DNA of 42,672 nt from CAYXXZ01 sp964469165 (GCA_964469165.1 CAYXXZ010000014.1:1-42672), one strand, 5' to 3'. Positions 16,632 through 26,003 are shown, counted from the stretch's first letter. Notes: generated by a model not told the origin, from the sequence alone. A program made the numbers and translations.

Positions 16632-18464
16632 ATGATCAAAAAATTTCCGAATATCTGGAAGCGAGATGTCAACGGATTTCGCTACCCAAACCTGAGGTTG
16701 CAACTCGATTGGCCGCAACCCATGAGCAGGTTATCCGCTTGCAACCGGCAGTTTCTTGAAACGCTGGACACAATCCTTGCCGAGAGCTCAGTGCCGGGAT
16801 TACTGCAATCCGATGCCAAACGCAATGGCAATGAAGGGCTGAGCGTGCTGCTTGTGCGGCTCGCGCAATATCTGGAAGCTGCTCGGCGAGTGGCCAATGA
16901 AGAGAAACAGCTGCTTTTGATACCTTGTGTCAGGGGGAGAAGCATCGAATATCCCTTTTACGATGAGCACGCTACCGTCGCTGTACTGAAGATGGCGTTC
17001 CAATATCTGTTTTCCAGTCTTGCGAAGGATACTGATCAGACGTTGGATAGTGAGCATATCCGCTCCGGTCTCGCTGTGCTTGAGGAAAGGACCAAAGACC
17101 TGATGCCCAGTGACACCGCGCTGTGGCTCATTGAGCTTGCCCGTCGCAATCGTGTCCCTGTGCGGCGCAGTGGCGAGTATTTTTCCGGCCATATATTTGG
17201 TTACGGTCGCCACCAGAGAGCGCTGTGGCGCTTCTCGTCGTTCCGTACCAGCTATATCGGCACATTTGTCGCCGCCAACAAGACAACCGCCAACCGCTTG
17301 CTCGCCGACCACGCACTGCCCGTGCCAGAGCAACGCACGGTCAGCTCGCTTCAGGCGGCGAAAGAGGCCGCCGCCGCAATTGGGTTCCCCGTTGTGGTCA
17401 AACCACAGAAAACAGATAAGGGTACGGCGGTTACGGCTGGCATCAACAGTGAGGCGGAATTGCTGGCGGCATTCGAACAGGCGCATCACCACGGGGCGGT
17501 ACTTGTGGAAAGGCACCTTCCCGGTTACGACCACCGTATTGTCGTAGTAGATGGCAAGGCCCGTTGGGTGATGAAAAGGATGCCAGCTCACATTGTTGGC
17601 AATGGTGTCGACAGTATCGCCGAATTGATCCATCAGGCGAGGGAAAAGAGGCAGCGGGATCCCAAATACAAAAAGTACGCCTTCCCCGTTGTTGATGATC
17701 CTCTGGTGACGAATACGTTGGCCAGCCAAGGGTATACCAAGACAGATGCTCCGCCTTCCGGAAAAACGATCCTGCTGCGAAGCAATTCCAATATATCGAC
17801 GGGCGGCACCTTCGAGATTGTGACCGGAGCGGCGCACCCGGACAACTTGCGTCTTGCTGAGCGCGCGGCAGATATCGTCGGACTCGACATCGCCGGCGTT
17901 GATCTGTTGATCGAGGATATCAGTCAGTCATGGTTGACGGTGGAGTGCGGGATTTGTGAAATCAATTCCAATCCGGCAATGACACACCCGCAAGATCCGC
18001 AGCTTTTGCTGGATTATCTCACCGCGGGTACCAGGCTGGATTTGCGTGTCCCTGTCGTGCTGGTGGTGGGAGGCGCCGCCGCCAGTCAGGCTTTGTGTCG
18101 CGAGTTGGTGTCAGTGATCCGTCAACAGCACAAAATGTTCAGCCTTGCGGGCGGAGGGAGGGTTTATCAGAACCATGGACCCGTTACCGCCACAGGCCTG
18201 GAGTCCGGCAGAGCGCTGCGCATTGCACTCCATGACAAGCGTGCCGATATCGTGTTGATCAGCGTCACACCCAGAGAAATAGTAGCCAACGGTGTGGATA
18301 TCGATTATGTGGATCTTGCGCTGATCGCTTCGCTGCCGGATGATTCGGCCCTGACGGACACTTGTGCCGACCTGGCGCGGGAGTTTGCCGCCGAGCTTCT
18401 TGTGGATGCCAGCGGTTCGGCAATCCGGCAGGCTGTGCTGAAGTTACTAGAGGGTAAGGTTTGA
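16632..18464 (+). CDS. Cyanophycin-synthetase-like ATP-grasp ligase with degenerate Mur-like tail
   Basis: A 610-residue ligase. The N-terminal 200 residues resemble the N-domain of cyanophycin synthetase, ending in FGYGRHQRALWRFSSF, the counterpart of its LGYGxxQRRIxA motif. The ATP-grasp domain spans about 210-465: NKTTANRLLADHALPVPEQ, then FPVVVKPQ with the ATP-binding lysine near 255, VLVERHLPGYDHRIVVV, LLRSNSNISTGG near 380, and CEINSNPAM near 443 with metal-binding Glu and Asn. After 470 the chain reads like the first part of a Mur-ligase domain (VPVVLVVGGAAASQ, then RADIVLISVTPREIV), but the GTNGKT nucleotide loop is replaced by VGGAAASQ and the rest is missing. It should form an amide from an acyl phosphate. 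Cyanophycin synthetase is about 870 residues, so this one has lost the second active site. The substrate is unknown. Confidence 0.8.
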   Translation: MIKKFPNIWKRDVNGFRYPNLRLQLDWPQPMSRLSACNRQFLETLDTILAESSVPGLLQSDAKRNGNEGLSVLLVRLAQYLEAARRVANEEKQLLLIPCVRGRSIEYPFYDEHATVAVLKMAFQYLFSSLAKDTDQTLDSEHIRSGLAVLEERTKDLMPSDTALWLIELARRNRVPVRRSGEYFSGHIFGYGRHQRALWRFSSFRTSYIGTFVAANKTTANRLLADHALPVPEQRTVSSLQAAKEAAAAIGFPVVVKPQKTDKGTAVTAGINSEAELLAAFEQAHHHGAVLVERHLPGYDHRIVVVDGKARWVMKRMPAHIVGNGVDSIAELIHQAREKRQRDPKYKKYAFPVVDDPLVTNTLASQGYTKTDAPPSGKTILLRSNSNISTGGTFEIVTGAAHPDNLRLAERAADIVGLDIAGVDLLIEDISQSWLTVECGICEINSNPAMTHPQDPQLLLDYLTAGTRLDLRVPVVLVVGGAAASQALCRELVSVIRQQHKMFSLAGGGRVYQNHGPVTATGLESGRALRIALHDKRADIVLISVTPREIVANGVDIDYVDLALIASLPDDSALTDTCADLAREFAAELLVDASGSAIRQAVLKLLEGKV

Positions 18465-18551
18465 TCATCAGGAGCTTGTGGTCGTACCTTGTCAATAATC
18501 GGTGTGTGTGGTTTCGATATGAGACCTGGTTAGAGTGCGGAGGGACGTTTG

Positions 18552-19655
18552 GTGAATAGCGTTGCGATCTTGGGTGCCGGCCTTACAGGTGCCTGGCTGG
18601 CTTACTTGCTTGCAACGCGGGGGATGGACGTTGTTGTTTACGATGATTTCTCGCAGCCTTTTCGCGCATCCGATCATAATCCAGGTGGTATCAACCCGCT
18701 GCACGGTCCAGGTATCCCAGGCGAGATGGAGCAATTTCAGCTCGCTTGTCATAGTTATCATTTCGAGCATGCGAACCGGATTCAGGAGTTGTCCGGCATC
18801 GATTACCGTTTGAGAGTCATCGACCGGCTGTTTGTGGCATTCAACGGAGAAGAAGTGGCGAAACTTCGCCAGATGCAGGGGCTGTATGATATGAGCCCCG
18901 GTTTTGAGGCGCGGTGGCTGGAGGCTGATCAGGTGTGTGCGCTGGAGCCGAGGGTCAGTGGCAGTGTTGTCGGCGGGCTGCTGACCCGTGGCAATGCCGT
19001 GGTGGACAGCCGTCTTTATGGCCAGGCATTGCTGGCAGCTGCCGTGCGGCTCGGCGCCCGCCATGAAAAAAGCACACCGCGCACGCTTGTCCGCGATGCT
19101 GGCCGGATCACACATATTGAGGTCAATGGCCTCCGTAAACCTTGCGAAACCCTGGTGATTGCCAACGGTTGCTGGGCGGGTGATTTTTTTGAACAACTGG
19201 GCTTTCCTGTCGCTGTCAGCCCGATAAAGGGGCAGATGCTGGTTGTCAGGGTTGCCGGAAAGCCTTTCCCATGGGACATTACCCGTGGGCTGACGGGCCT
19301 TTATCAATATCGGGATGATCTTTACTGGCTGGGTGGCACCCGTGAGGATCCTGCCCTGGAGCCGGGAGTGACGGAGGCCGGCCGACGGCACGTGCTGGAC
19401 AATATCAGCACCATGCTTCCCGGGGTGGAACTCGAGGTGGTTGCTCACGAAGCGGGATACCGTCCCGCATCCCCGGATGGTCTGCCGATGGTTGGTTCGC
19501 TGCCGGGTTATGACAATGTCTTTTCTGCTACTGGCAGTGGTTCGAAGGGGGTATTGTTGTGTGCGGGGATCGCCGTCGCGCTCGCAGATGAAATGCAGGG
19601 TCATTCCAGCGGCCAGTACAACTTTTTATCACTACAGAGGTTTGCATCGGCATGA
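18552..19655 (+). CDS. FAD-dependent amine/amino-acid oxidase (DAO, ThiO-like)
   Basis: About 367 residues. VAILGAGLTGAWLAYLLA gives the N-terminal G-x-G-x-x-G FAD loop, followed by the acidic ribose site in VVVYDD. NPGGINPLHGPGIPG lies where the DAO family binds the flavin, and the C-terminal block YRPASPDGLPMVGS with ATGSGSKGVLLCAG is the second flavin contact region. Overall size matches glycine oxidase/ThiO-type enzymes that oxidise an amine or secondary amino acid. GTG 18552 is preferred because GGAGGG (18539-18544) lies 7 bases upstream; TTG 18549 is directly adjacent. The stop overlaps the next gene's start in ATGA, so the two are translationally coupled. I infer that it oxidises an amino-acid building block of the pathway. 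Confidence 0.8.
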   Translation: MNSVAILGAGLTGAWLAYLLATRGMDVVVYDDFSQPFRASDHNPGGINPLHGPGIPGEMEQFQLACHSYHFEHANRIQELSGIDYRLRVIDRLFVAFNGEEVAKLRQMQGLYDMSPGFEARWLEADQVCALEPRVSGSVVGGLLTRGNAVVDSRLYGQALLAAAVRLGARHEKSTPRTLVRDAGRITHIEVNGLRKPCETLVIANGCWAGDFFEQLGFPVAVSPIKGQMLVVRVAGKPFPWDITRGLTGLYQYRDDLYWLGGTREDPALEPGVTEAGRRHVLDNISTMLPGVELEVVAHEAGYRPASPDGLPMVGSLPGYDNVFSATGSGSKGVLLCAGIAVALADEMQGHSSGQYNFLSLQRFASA

Positions 19656-20851
19656 TGAAAAAATTCCGCGTTCAGTGCGTACTCTGCCGAGCTGAACCAC
19701 AGTTTCCCTATTCCCCTTTCTGTCCCGCCTGCGGCGGCATGACGGAGGCTTTTTTCGACTTGAGCGCAGCTGAGCTACGGGATTCGGATAACCCTTACGA
19801 ACGTTATTTCGATTTGCTCCCTGTCTGCGACAGAGAGCTGTTGCCAACCAAGGCGGTAATGACACCAACCATTCATGCAGGTGAGCTGGGCGAGTATCTG
19901 GGGCTGGCACAATTGTTTCTGAAGAATGAGACCACAAACCCTACTGGTACCACCAAGTATCGGATGGCCGCTGTTTCACTGCCTTACCTGTATGAGAGCG
20001 GTGTCAGCCATTTCTGTACATCTTCCACTGGTAATAGTTCCACCGCGTATGCTCACCAGATTACACTGATTCCCAATCTGAAAATGAGCCTGTTCACCGG
20101 CAGTGAGTTTCGCAATCGAGTCAACTACGAGTCCACGTCACAGATTACTCATTACATCCTGCATGACGCCAGTTTTGCCGAGGCGTTCAACGTGGCCGCG
20201 GAGTTTGCCAATGAGCACGGTCATACATCGGAACGAGGCTTCTTCAACCTGGGACGCCGTGAAGGCCTCAAACTTGCGTGGCTGGAGGCGGTGGATCAGG
20301 TGAAGGGGCCCATTGATTGGTATGTCCAGGCGGTATCCAGTGCCATGGGGGTTTACGGTGTCTACAAGGGAGCGAAGGAGCTATTCGATATGGGTGTTTC
20401 GGCACAGCTTCCGCGGCTGATGTGTGTGCAGCAAGCTTCATGTAGCCCCATGGTCAAGGCATGGGAGGAGGGTGCCGAAACCATCGCCAAAAGTCATATC
20501 GTAGAGAGCCCTCAAGGTATTGCCAAGGCGATATTGCGTGGCGATCCAAGCAGGGTTTATCCGTATATGCGCAAGATCGTCAAAGAGAGCAATGGTACTT
20601 TCCTGGCCGTTTCAGAGGAGCATATCCGTGAAGCCCGGACGCTGGTCATGGAACTGGAAGGAATCGATATCTGCTTTTCTGCGGCGACTGCGGTTGCCGG
20701 TGTGATCCACCAGGCGAGAGCGGGCATGCTCGACCCCGATACGCGCATACTCATCAACCTGACCGGTAGCGACCGTCATTACGACCGCGTGCCGGAGGAC
20801 GTCGTTCATGTACGCAAAGAGCAGGGCTCATGGATGTTCGACCAGGCTTGA
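19652..20851 (+). CDS. Threonine-synthase/cysteate-synthase-like PLP enzyme with zinc ribbon
   Basis: A 399-residue fold-type II PLP enzyme. Four cysteines near the N-terminus (C9, C12, C24, C27) form a zinc-ribbon-like knuckle seen in some threonine-synthase-like proteins. The PLP lysine is in LFLKNETTNPTGTTKYR (about K102), where threonine synthases usually have GSFKDR. TSSTGNSSTAYA matches the substrate-carboxylate loop (SGN), and LINLTGSDRHYD is near the cofactor-phosphate/pyridine end. Members perform beta- or gamma-replacement on phosphorylated or acylated hydroxy amino acids. The changed lysine context and the pathway setting suggest a non-standard substrate rather than housekeeping threonine synthesis. 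It is coupled to the FAD oxidase by a 4-base overlap. A 122-base spacer follows; it may hold an internal promoter but I cannot define one. Confidence 0.8.
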   Translation: MMKKFRVQCVLCRAEPQFPYSPFCPACGGMTEAFFDLSAAELRDSDNPYERYFDLLPVCDRELLPTKAVMTPTIHAGELGEYLGLAQLFLKNETTNPTGTTKYRMAAVSLPYLYESGVSHFCTSSTGNSSTAYAHQITLIPNLKMSLFTGSEFRNRVNYESTSQITHYILHDASFAEAFNVAAEFANEHGHTSERGFFNLGRREGLKLAWLEAVDQVKGPIDWYVQAVSSAMGVYGVYKGAKELFDMGVSAQLPRLMCVQQASCSPMVKAWEEGAETIAKSHIVESPQGIAKAILRGDPSRVYPYMRKIVKESNGTFLAVSEEHIREARTLVMELEGIDICFSAATAVAGVIHQARAGMLDPDTRILINLTGSDRHYDRVPEDVVHVRKEQGSWMFDQA

Positions 20852-20973
20852 TGGACGTGACAGGAATAGATCCATTCGAAACCGATTTGTTTGAATATCC
20901 TGTACCGCTACATACATAAATAAGTAGACACGATCAAGGAAAGACCATACTGGCCATTGCAAAGGTATTATCA

Positions 20974-22464
20974 ATGCCAAACCCCAATTTGACCGATGTA
21001 TTGAGCATACAGGCACGAAGACAACCAAGTGCTGTGGCGGTGCGCTTGCCGGGTAAAAATCTTGGTTTCCGGCAATTGGACGCTTTGGTGTGGCGAGCCG
21101 CGGCGCTCATGCATGGCCAGGGAGTCAGGGCTGGAGATGTCATTGCCCTTACGTTCACCAGTGAACTGATTGTGCTGATAGCAATGTTGGCCACTGCGCG
21201 GCTCGGGGCGACGGTTTTCTCGGTGCCGGGCAGTTATCCGCAGCTGCAGAAATCTGAAATGATGGCTCGGGCGCGGGTGCGTTTCGTTGCCTCTGATCGA
21301 CATGATTGTCATCGCGGTGGACTGCCGCTACTGATCATCGACTTGGCGGTTATCAATGACCCGGCTGTGCGTATCGATGTGACGGTCCGCGATGATCAGC
21401 CCAACGCACCCTGGCTGATCATCGCAGGGTCGGGCTCTACCGGCAGCCCAAAGTTGATTCCATTGAGTCATCGTGTTTTTCTGGAGAGGGTGTCCCTGTT
21501 CGACAAAGGAATACCTCTCTCTTCCGGTGATTGTGTGGCAACGCTGATCCACATCGATTTTCAGGTGGCAAAGATACAGTATCTGCATGCCCTGTTATGT
21601 GGCGCCTCTGTCTCGTTTTATTCAATCGTGCGTGGCGACGTGGCTGATTTCTGCCGTAGCAACGGAGTGTCCATTCTGTATACCGCAGTCATTCACCTCG
21701 AACAGTTGATAAAGCACGTCGAGGGGACGCCTGTTGTGCAGCCCGGCAGAGCACTGGATTTTCTGCGGGCGTTGGTGACCGGTGGGTCAACCGTCAGTGA
21801 TCGACTGCGGCAGCGTGTGGCGCGTCATCTCAGTGAGAGATTTTATGTGCGTTATGGCACCAATGAGACGGGCCCGATTTCCGATGCCTCTCCCCCCGGC
21901 GTTTTTACTGTATCAGGCTCGATAGGCAAGCCCTATGCCGGTGTAGCGATCGATGTGGTGGATACTCAAGGCGTTACAGTACCCGCCGGTGTCATCGGCC
22001 TGGTGCGAATAGCGACTCCCGGCGTGATAAGAGAATACCTTGACGATGAGCAGGCTACGAAGCGCGCCTTGCAGGGATACTGGTTTCTGCCGGGCGATCT
22101 CGGCAAGCTCACTGATGACGGAGAGCTGATCTATTGCGGTCGCGCTGATCACATGATGATTCTGAATGGAGTCAACATTTATCCGGCGGAAATCGAATCG
22201 ATCATTTGCAGCCATCCGGCAGTACGGGATGCTGCTGCCATGCCGATGCGTTCCACGTTGCATCAGGATATTCCTGTGTGCGCGGTGGAGCTCTTCGACG
22301 ATGTCGAAGCCTCCGAGACCGAACTTACCGAGTACACTGTGGCCCGCCTGGGTTTTAGAGCCCCCAAGCGTATAGTCAGAGTCGAAAAAATTCCTCGCAC
22401 CGAGCAAGGGAAATTGATCAGAGCTGAAATGGCACGGCTGATGAACGCCGAGCTTGGCTTGTGA
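20974..22464 (+). CDS. Stand-alone ANL adenylating enzyme (acyl/aminoacyl-AMP ligase)
   Basis: A 496-residue AMP-forming ligase with the full set of core motifs: IAGSGSTGSPK (A3 phosphate loop, near residue 150), VRYGTNETGP (A5, near 292), LPGDLGKLTDDG (A7), GRADHMMILNGVNIYPAEIE (A8 hinge) and PRTEQGKLIRAEM (A10, catalytic lysine near 479). It activates a carboxylic or amino acid as an adenylate and passes it to an amine, thiol or CoA. It is a close paralogue in layout of the N-terminal half of the next gene, suggesting duplication. No carrier-protein domain or DSL/DSI phosphopantetheine site is fused to it. AAAGG lies about ten bases before ATG 20974. The 129 bases to the next gene show no clear signal. 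Confidence 0.85.
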   Translation: MPNPNLTDVLSIQARRQPSAVAVRLPGKNLGFRQLDALVWRAAALMHGQGVRAGDVIALTFTSELIVLIAMLATARLGATVFSVPGSYPQLQKSEMMARARVRFVASDRHDCHRGGLPLLIIDLAVINDPAVRIDVTVRDDQPNAPWLIIAGSGSTGSPKLIPLSHRVFLERVSLFDKGIPLSSGDCVATLIHIDFQVAKIQYLHALLCGASVSFYSIVRGDVADFCRSNGVSILYTAVIHLEQLIKHVEGTPVVQPGRALDFLRALVTGGSTVSDRLRQRVARHLSERFYVRYGTNETGPISDASPPGVFTVSGSIGKPYAGVAIDVVDTQGVTVPAGVIGLVRIATPGVIREYLDDEQATKRALQGYWFLPGDLGKLTDDGELIYCGRADHMMILNGVNIYPAEIESIICSHPAVRDAAAMPMRSTLHQDIPVCAVELFDDVEASETELTEYTVARLGFRAPKRIVRVEKIPRTEQGKLIRAEMARLMNAELGL

Positions 22465-22593
22465 TAAGGACCGCCAGACGATAGCAGCTTGCTGTTCAGA
22501 TGTGGGAGAACGGAGGTATTTCCGACCTGGACCGGCGATGGCGGCAGGAGTCTTCCCTGGCGGAGCATCTACCAATAAAAGTGAAGTTGCCAG

Positions 22594-25500
22594 ATGTCCG
22601 ACAATCGAAATATTACCCTCGACCTCATCGAATACGCGCAGTCCACACCTGATGAAACTGCGCTGATAGTGTCCGATCGCGAAATCAGTTATCGAGAACT
22701 GAATCAGCTGACATGGCAATGTGCCCAGTATCTGCACGACCAGGGTGTGGGTTCTGGAATGGTGGTGGCAGTGACCTGCGCCAATGAAATCACCCTGGCG
22801 CTGGTGATCTTGGGTCTGATTCGCCTGGGCGCCACGACCCATTCGGTCCCGCGCAGTTCAACACCGCTCCAGCGGGAGGAAATGGCGGCGCGGGTGGAAG
22901 CTTCTGTGCTCATCTCTGATCATCCGGAGCGTTTCGGTGCGGGCATACCCAGTATCGCCGTGGATTACGATGTTCTCACGGAGGTTCCTTGCGAAATCCG
23001 CAAAGACATCATGCCGGAGATTCCCGATGCTCCCTGGCTGCTGATTACCGGTTCGGGCACCACGGGGGAGCCAAAGTTGCTCCCCGTGACTCATGCCCAG
23101 CAACGGGCAAGGCATAAAATGGAAGTGGCCAGTCTCCGAATCGTCACGGCGGATCGCTGGTTTGAGTTGTCCCATCTGGATTTTTCTAATGCCAAGCATC
23201 GTTTGTTGACAATGCTGTCGGCGGGGGCCGCTTTTGGCCTTATCGAGTCCAATCTCGTAAGTCCGATTCGGTTGTGCCAGCAACGGAAATTCACCCTGTT
23301 GGGAGCGACCCCGTTTCATGTTGAAAGCATGCTGGCCAACCTCTCCGATGACACGTCAATGAGGCTTTCTGCGATCAGGGGGTTGGCATTGAGCACAGCC
23401 ACCGTGAGCGCCGGACTGAGAGAGCGCATCCGCCGCTTGCTGTGCTCGAATCTCTATGTGAGCTATGGTTCCAATGAGACCGGGCGACTTACTCTTGCGG
23501 GCCCGCCTGAGGTATATACCTATTCTGGAACGGTTGGTATACCTTTGTCAGGCGTGGAACTGGAGATTGTAGACCGCGAGACACTGGAGCCGCTGCCGGT
23601 GGAGGACATTGGCCTGATCCGTGTCAGAAGTTCGGGCCTGATCAACGGGTACCTGGGCAATGAGAAAGCCACGAAAGAGTTTTTTCGGGAAGGTTGGTTT
23701 TTCCCTGGGGACTTGGGAAAACTCACGGATGGCGGTCAGTTGATTCATTATGGTCGTGCGGACCAGATGATGATCAAGGACGGCATCAATATTTACCCGG
23801 CTGAGATCGAGAATGTAATGCTTTCCCATCCGGCGGTTCGTGAAGCCGCAGCCGTACCGCTACGGCACGAAACTCACCAGGATGTACCTGTATGCGCCGT
23901 CACCCTCCACTCTGGAACAGGGGTGTCAGAGCAGGAATTACTGACATTTGCCCGTGGCCGGCTCGGTATCCGCGGCCCCGGCGCAGTGGCGGTTGTTGAG
24001 GAAATCCCGCGCAATGAGCTGGGCAAGATCGTGCGTGGAGAGCTGACGAAATACATGGCGGACAGGTTTAAGTTTGCCGCTCCAAAGACACCGGCGTTGG
24101 TGAATGCTCCTGCAACGAACGGTTCCCCGTCCGCCATGGACTTGGGCGGAACTGCAACACCCGATGTGCCCCCGTGGCTGGCACGTCAGCCCCTGCGTTT
24201 CATGGGGCTTGCCATGAAATATCCGGGTAACGTCGATCTCGAACGGCTGGATCGGGATCTGAGCGCAGTCTTCAATCTGGAAATCGAGGCATGCAAGGCA
24301 CCTGACAGGGTGTTGAAGTCCGCGGATCAGGCCGTTATTGCCGGGATCGCGTGGCGCGGCATGCTGCTTGGCCGTGAATTGTTCCAGGCGGCAGGCCTTC
24401 CTGCATTTGATGCGGGATATATCGCTGCAGTAGAGCGTGGTGGCGACGATAATGCCTGGCGAGTGCGGATCGGTGTGCCGCATATTCATCATATCGACAA
24501 GGGCTGCTACCAGATCGCGTATGCCGAAACGGCGAAAATCGTCGCCAATATGTTGCGCAGCCCTGTTCACGCGGATCGGGTGGAGCCCTTGCGGGAGATG
24601 GTTTCACGGCGATTAATTGCGACCTTGCGCAATAGGGGCATGTCCGGCAAGTCAACGATTCACGTGCTCGGCGCCGCCCATGAACTGGGCGTGCCTTTCC
24701 TGCATATTGGTGGAGGTGTCTATCAGCTTGGCTGGGGCAGCCGGTCTCGGCAGGTCAACCGCAGTACCACGGACGGTGATGCGGCCAGCGGCTCCCGCCT
24801 GGCCCAGAACAAGGTGTGGACCGCTGATGTTCTGCGTATGTCGGGGCTGCCTGTGCCGGTACACGGCTTGGCCGGTTCCGTGAAGGAGGCTGGTCAACTG
24901 GCGGGCAAGCTGGGCTGGCCGGTGGTGGTCAAGCCCGTGGACGGCGACAGAGGGGAAGGAGTAAGCGTTGGTATCCGTTCGGAGGAGGAGCTGGCGCATG
25001 CGTATGGACGTGCCAAAAAGGCCTCTCGTAGCGGGAAGGTTATTGTCGAGCGTGAGGCGAACGGTATCTGTCATCGTCTTTTCGTCGCCAGCGGCCGTCT
25101 TCTGTACGCGGTCAAGCGGTTGCCGAAATCTGTGGCCGGCGACGGTGTTCACAGCGTCGCGGAATTGATTGCCATTGCCAATGAGGAGGAAAGCGCCAAG
25201 CCCTCCTGGTTGAGAACGGAGCCTTTTCCCGGCGATGAATTGGCGGTCATGGCGATGCGGGCCGCGGGTTTTACCATGGACAGTGTCCCGCAGTCGGGTG
25301 AGCTGGTGCCATTGCGGGCCATTGAATCCACCGCCGATGGTGGTGTCGATGAAGACGTCAGCCACTGTATCCATCCCCACAATCTGGATGCCGCCTTGCG
25401 GGCGACGCAGCTGTGCAACCTGGAAGTGGCGGGTGTCGATATCATCACCCCGGACATCTCCCGCTCCTGGACCGAAAACGGCGCCATCATCAATGAACTG

Positions 25501-25968
25501 AATTATTCGCCCCTGCTGGGGGGCGCCGCTATTTCCAAAAGCCATGTGCCGGAATTTGTACGCCGGGTCATGGGCGGCGGTGATGGCCGCGTCCCCGTGG
25601 AGGTTTATGTGGGAGGCAATGAAGCCTTTGCCTCGGCCAGGGCGCGGCAGCGTGAAATACTTGCCGACGGCCGGCACTGTTACCTGACCAGCCACTCTCT
25701 GACCCTGGACAGCCGTGGCGAGGAAATCCCCGTTCCCTTGCAGGGACTGTACCGGCGTGGTTTGGCTCTGCTGCTCAATCGTCAGGTCGAACATATTATT
25801 CTGGTGGTCCAGACGGATGAGTTGCTGAGAACGGGATTTCCCGTCGACAGGATTGACAGGCTCACCTCCGGGCCGGATGAACCGCTTGAAGCGAATGCTG
25901 AAGGCACACCGCTGTCTCCCGATAGGGCGGGCAGGCTTGTGACATATCTGAAAAATCTGCGTATCTAG
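22594..25968 (+). CDS. ANL adenylation / cyanophycin-synthetase-like ATP-grasp fusion ligase
   Basis: A 1124-residue two-enzyme fusion. Residues 1-490 form a complete ANL domain: ITGSGTTGEPK near 150, SYGSNETGR near 290, PGDLGKL near 372, GRADQMMIKDGINIYPAEIE near 387 and PRNELGKIVRGEL near 471. A short low-complexity linker (ATNGSPSAMDLGGT) leads to a second half built like cyanophycin synthetase: an N-domain (about 515-700), YQLGWGSRSRQ near 710, LAQNKVWTADVLRMSGLPVP, WPVVVKPVDGDRGEGV near 777, and INELNYSPLLGG near 966 with ATP-grasp metal ligands. From about 1002 the tail (VPVEVYVGGNEAF onward) again resembles a Mur-ligase start without its nucleotide loop. The protein could adenylate one substrate and join it, or a second one, through an acyl phosphate. 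No carrier domain is visible. I know of no characterised enzyme with this exact architecture. Confidence 0.82.
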   Translation: MSDNRNITLDLIEYAQSTPDETALIVSDREISYRELNQLTWQCAQYLHDQGVGSGMVVAVTCANEITLALVILGLIRLGATTHSVPRSSTPLQREEMAARVEASVLISDHPERFGAGIPSIAVDYDVLTEVPCEIRKDIMPEIPDAPWLLITGSGTTGEPKLLPVTHAQQRARHKMEVASLRIVTADRWFELSHLDFSNAKHRLLTMLSAGAAFGLIESNLVSPIRLCQQRKFTLLGATPFHVESMLANLSDDTSMRLSAIRGLALSTATVSAGLRERIRRLLCSNLYVSYGSNETGRLTLAGPPEVYTYSGTVGIPLSGVELEIVDRETLEPLPVEDIGLIRVRSSGLINGYLGNEKATKEFFREGWFFPGDLGKLTDGGQLIHYGRADQMMIKDGINIYPAEIENVMLSHPAVREAAAVPLRHETHQDVPVCAVTLHSGTGVSEQELLTFARGRLGIRGPGAVAVVEEIPRNELGKIVRGELTKYMADRFKFAAPKTPALVNAPATNGSPSAMDLGGTATPDVPPWLARQPLRFMGLAMKYPGNVDLERLDRDLSAVFNLEIEACKAPDRVLKSADQAVIAGIAWRGMLLGRELFQAAGLPAFDAGYIAAVERGGDDNAWRVRIGVPHIHHIDKGCYQIAYAETAKIVANMLRSPVHADRVEPLREMVSRRLIATLRNRGMSGKSTIHVLGAAHELGVPFLHIGGGVYQLGWGSRSRQVNRSTTDGDAASGSRLAQNKVWTADVLRMSGLPVPVHGLAGSVKEAGQLAGKLGWPVVVKPVDGDRGEGVSVGIRSEEELAHAYGRAKKASRSGKVIVEREANGICHRLFVASGRLLYAVKRLPKSVAGDGVHSVAELIAIANEEESAKPSWLRTEPFPGDELAVMAMRAAGFTMDSVPQSGELVPLRAIESTADGGVDEDVSHCIHPHNLDAALRATQLCNLEVAGVDIITPDISRSWTENGAIINELNYSPLLGGAAISKSHVPEFVRRVMGGGDGRVPVEVYVGGNEAFASARARQREILADGRHCYLTSHSLTLDSRGEEIPVPLQGLYRRGLALLLNRQVEHIILVVQTDELLRTGFPVDRIDRLTSGPDEPLEANAEGTPLSPDRAGRLVTYLKNLRI

Positions 25969-26003
25969 GAGATCGGGGTTTGAGAGCGTCATGAAATTTT
26001 TGG

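Noticed and set aside
24070..24180. Possible carrier-protein (phosphopantetheine) site in the linker of the fusion ligase
   Set aside because: The segment LGGTATPDVPP has no serine in a DSL/GGxS context and no surrounding four-helix pattern.
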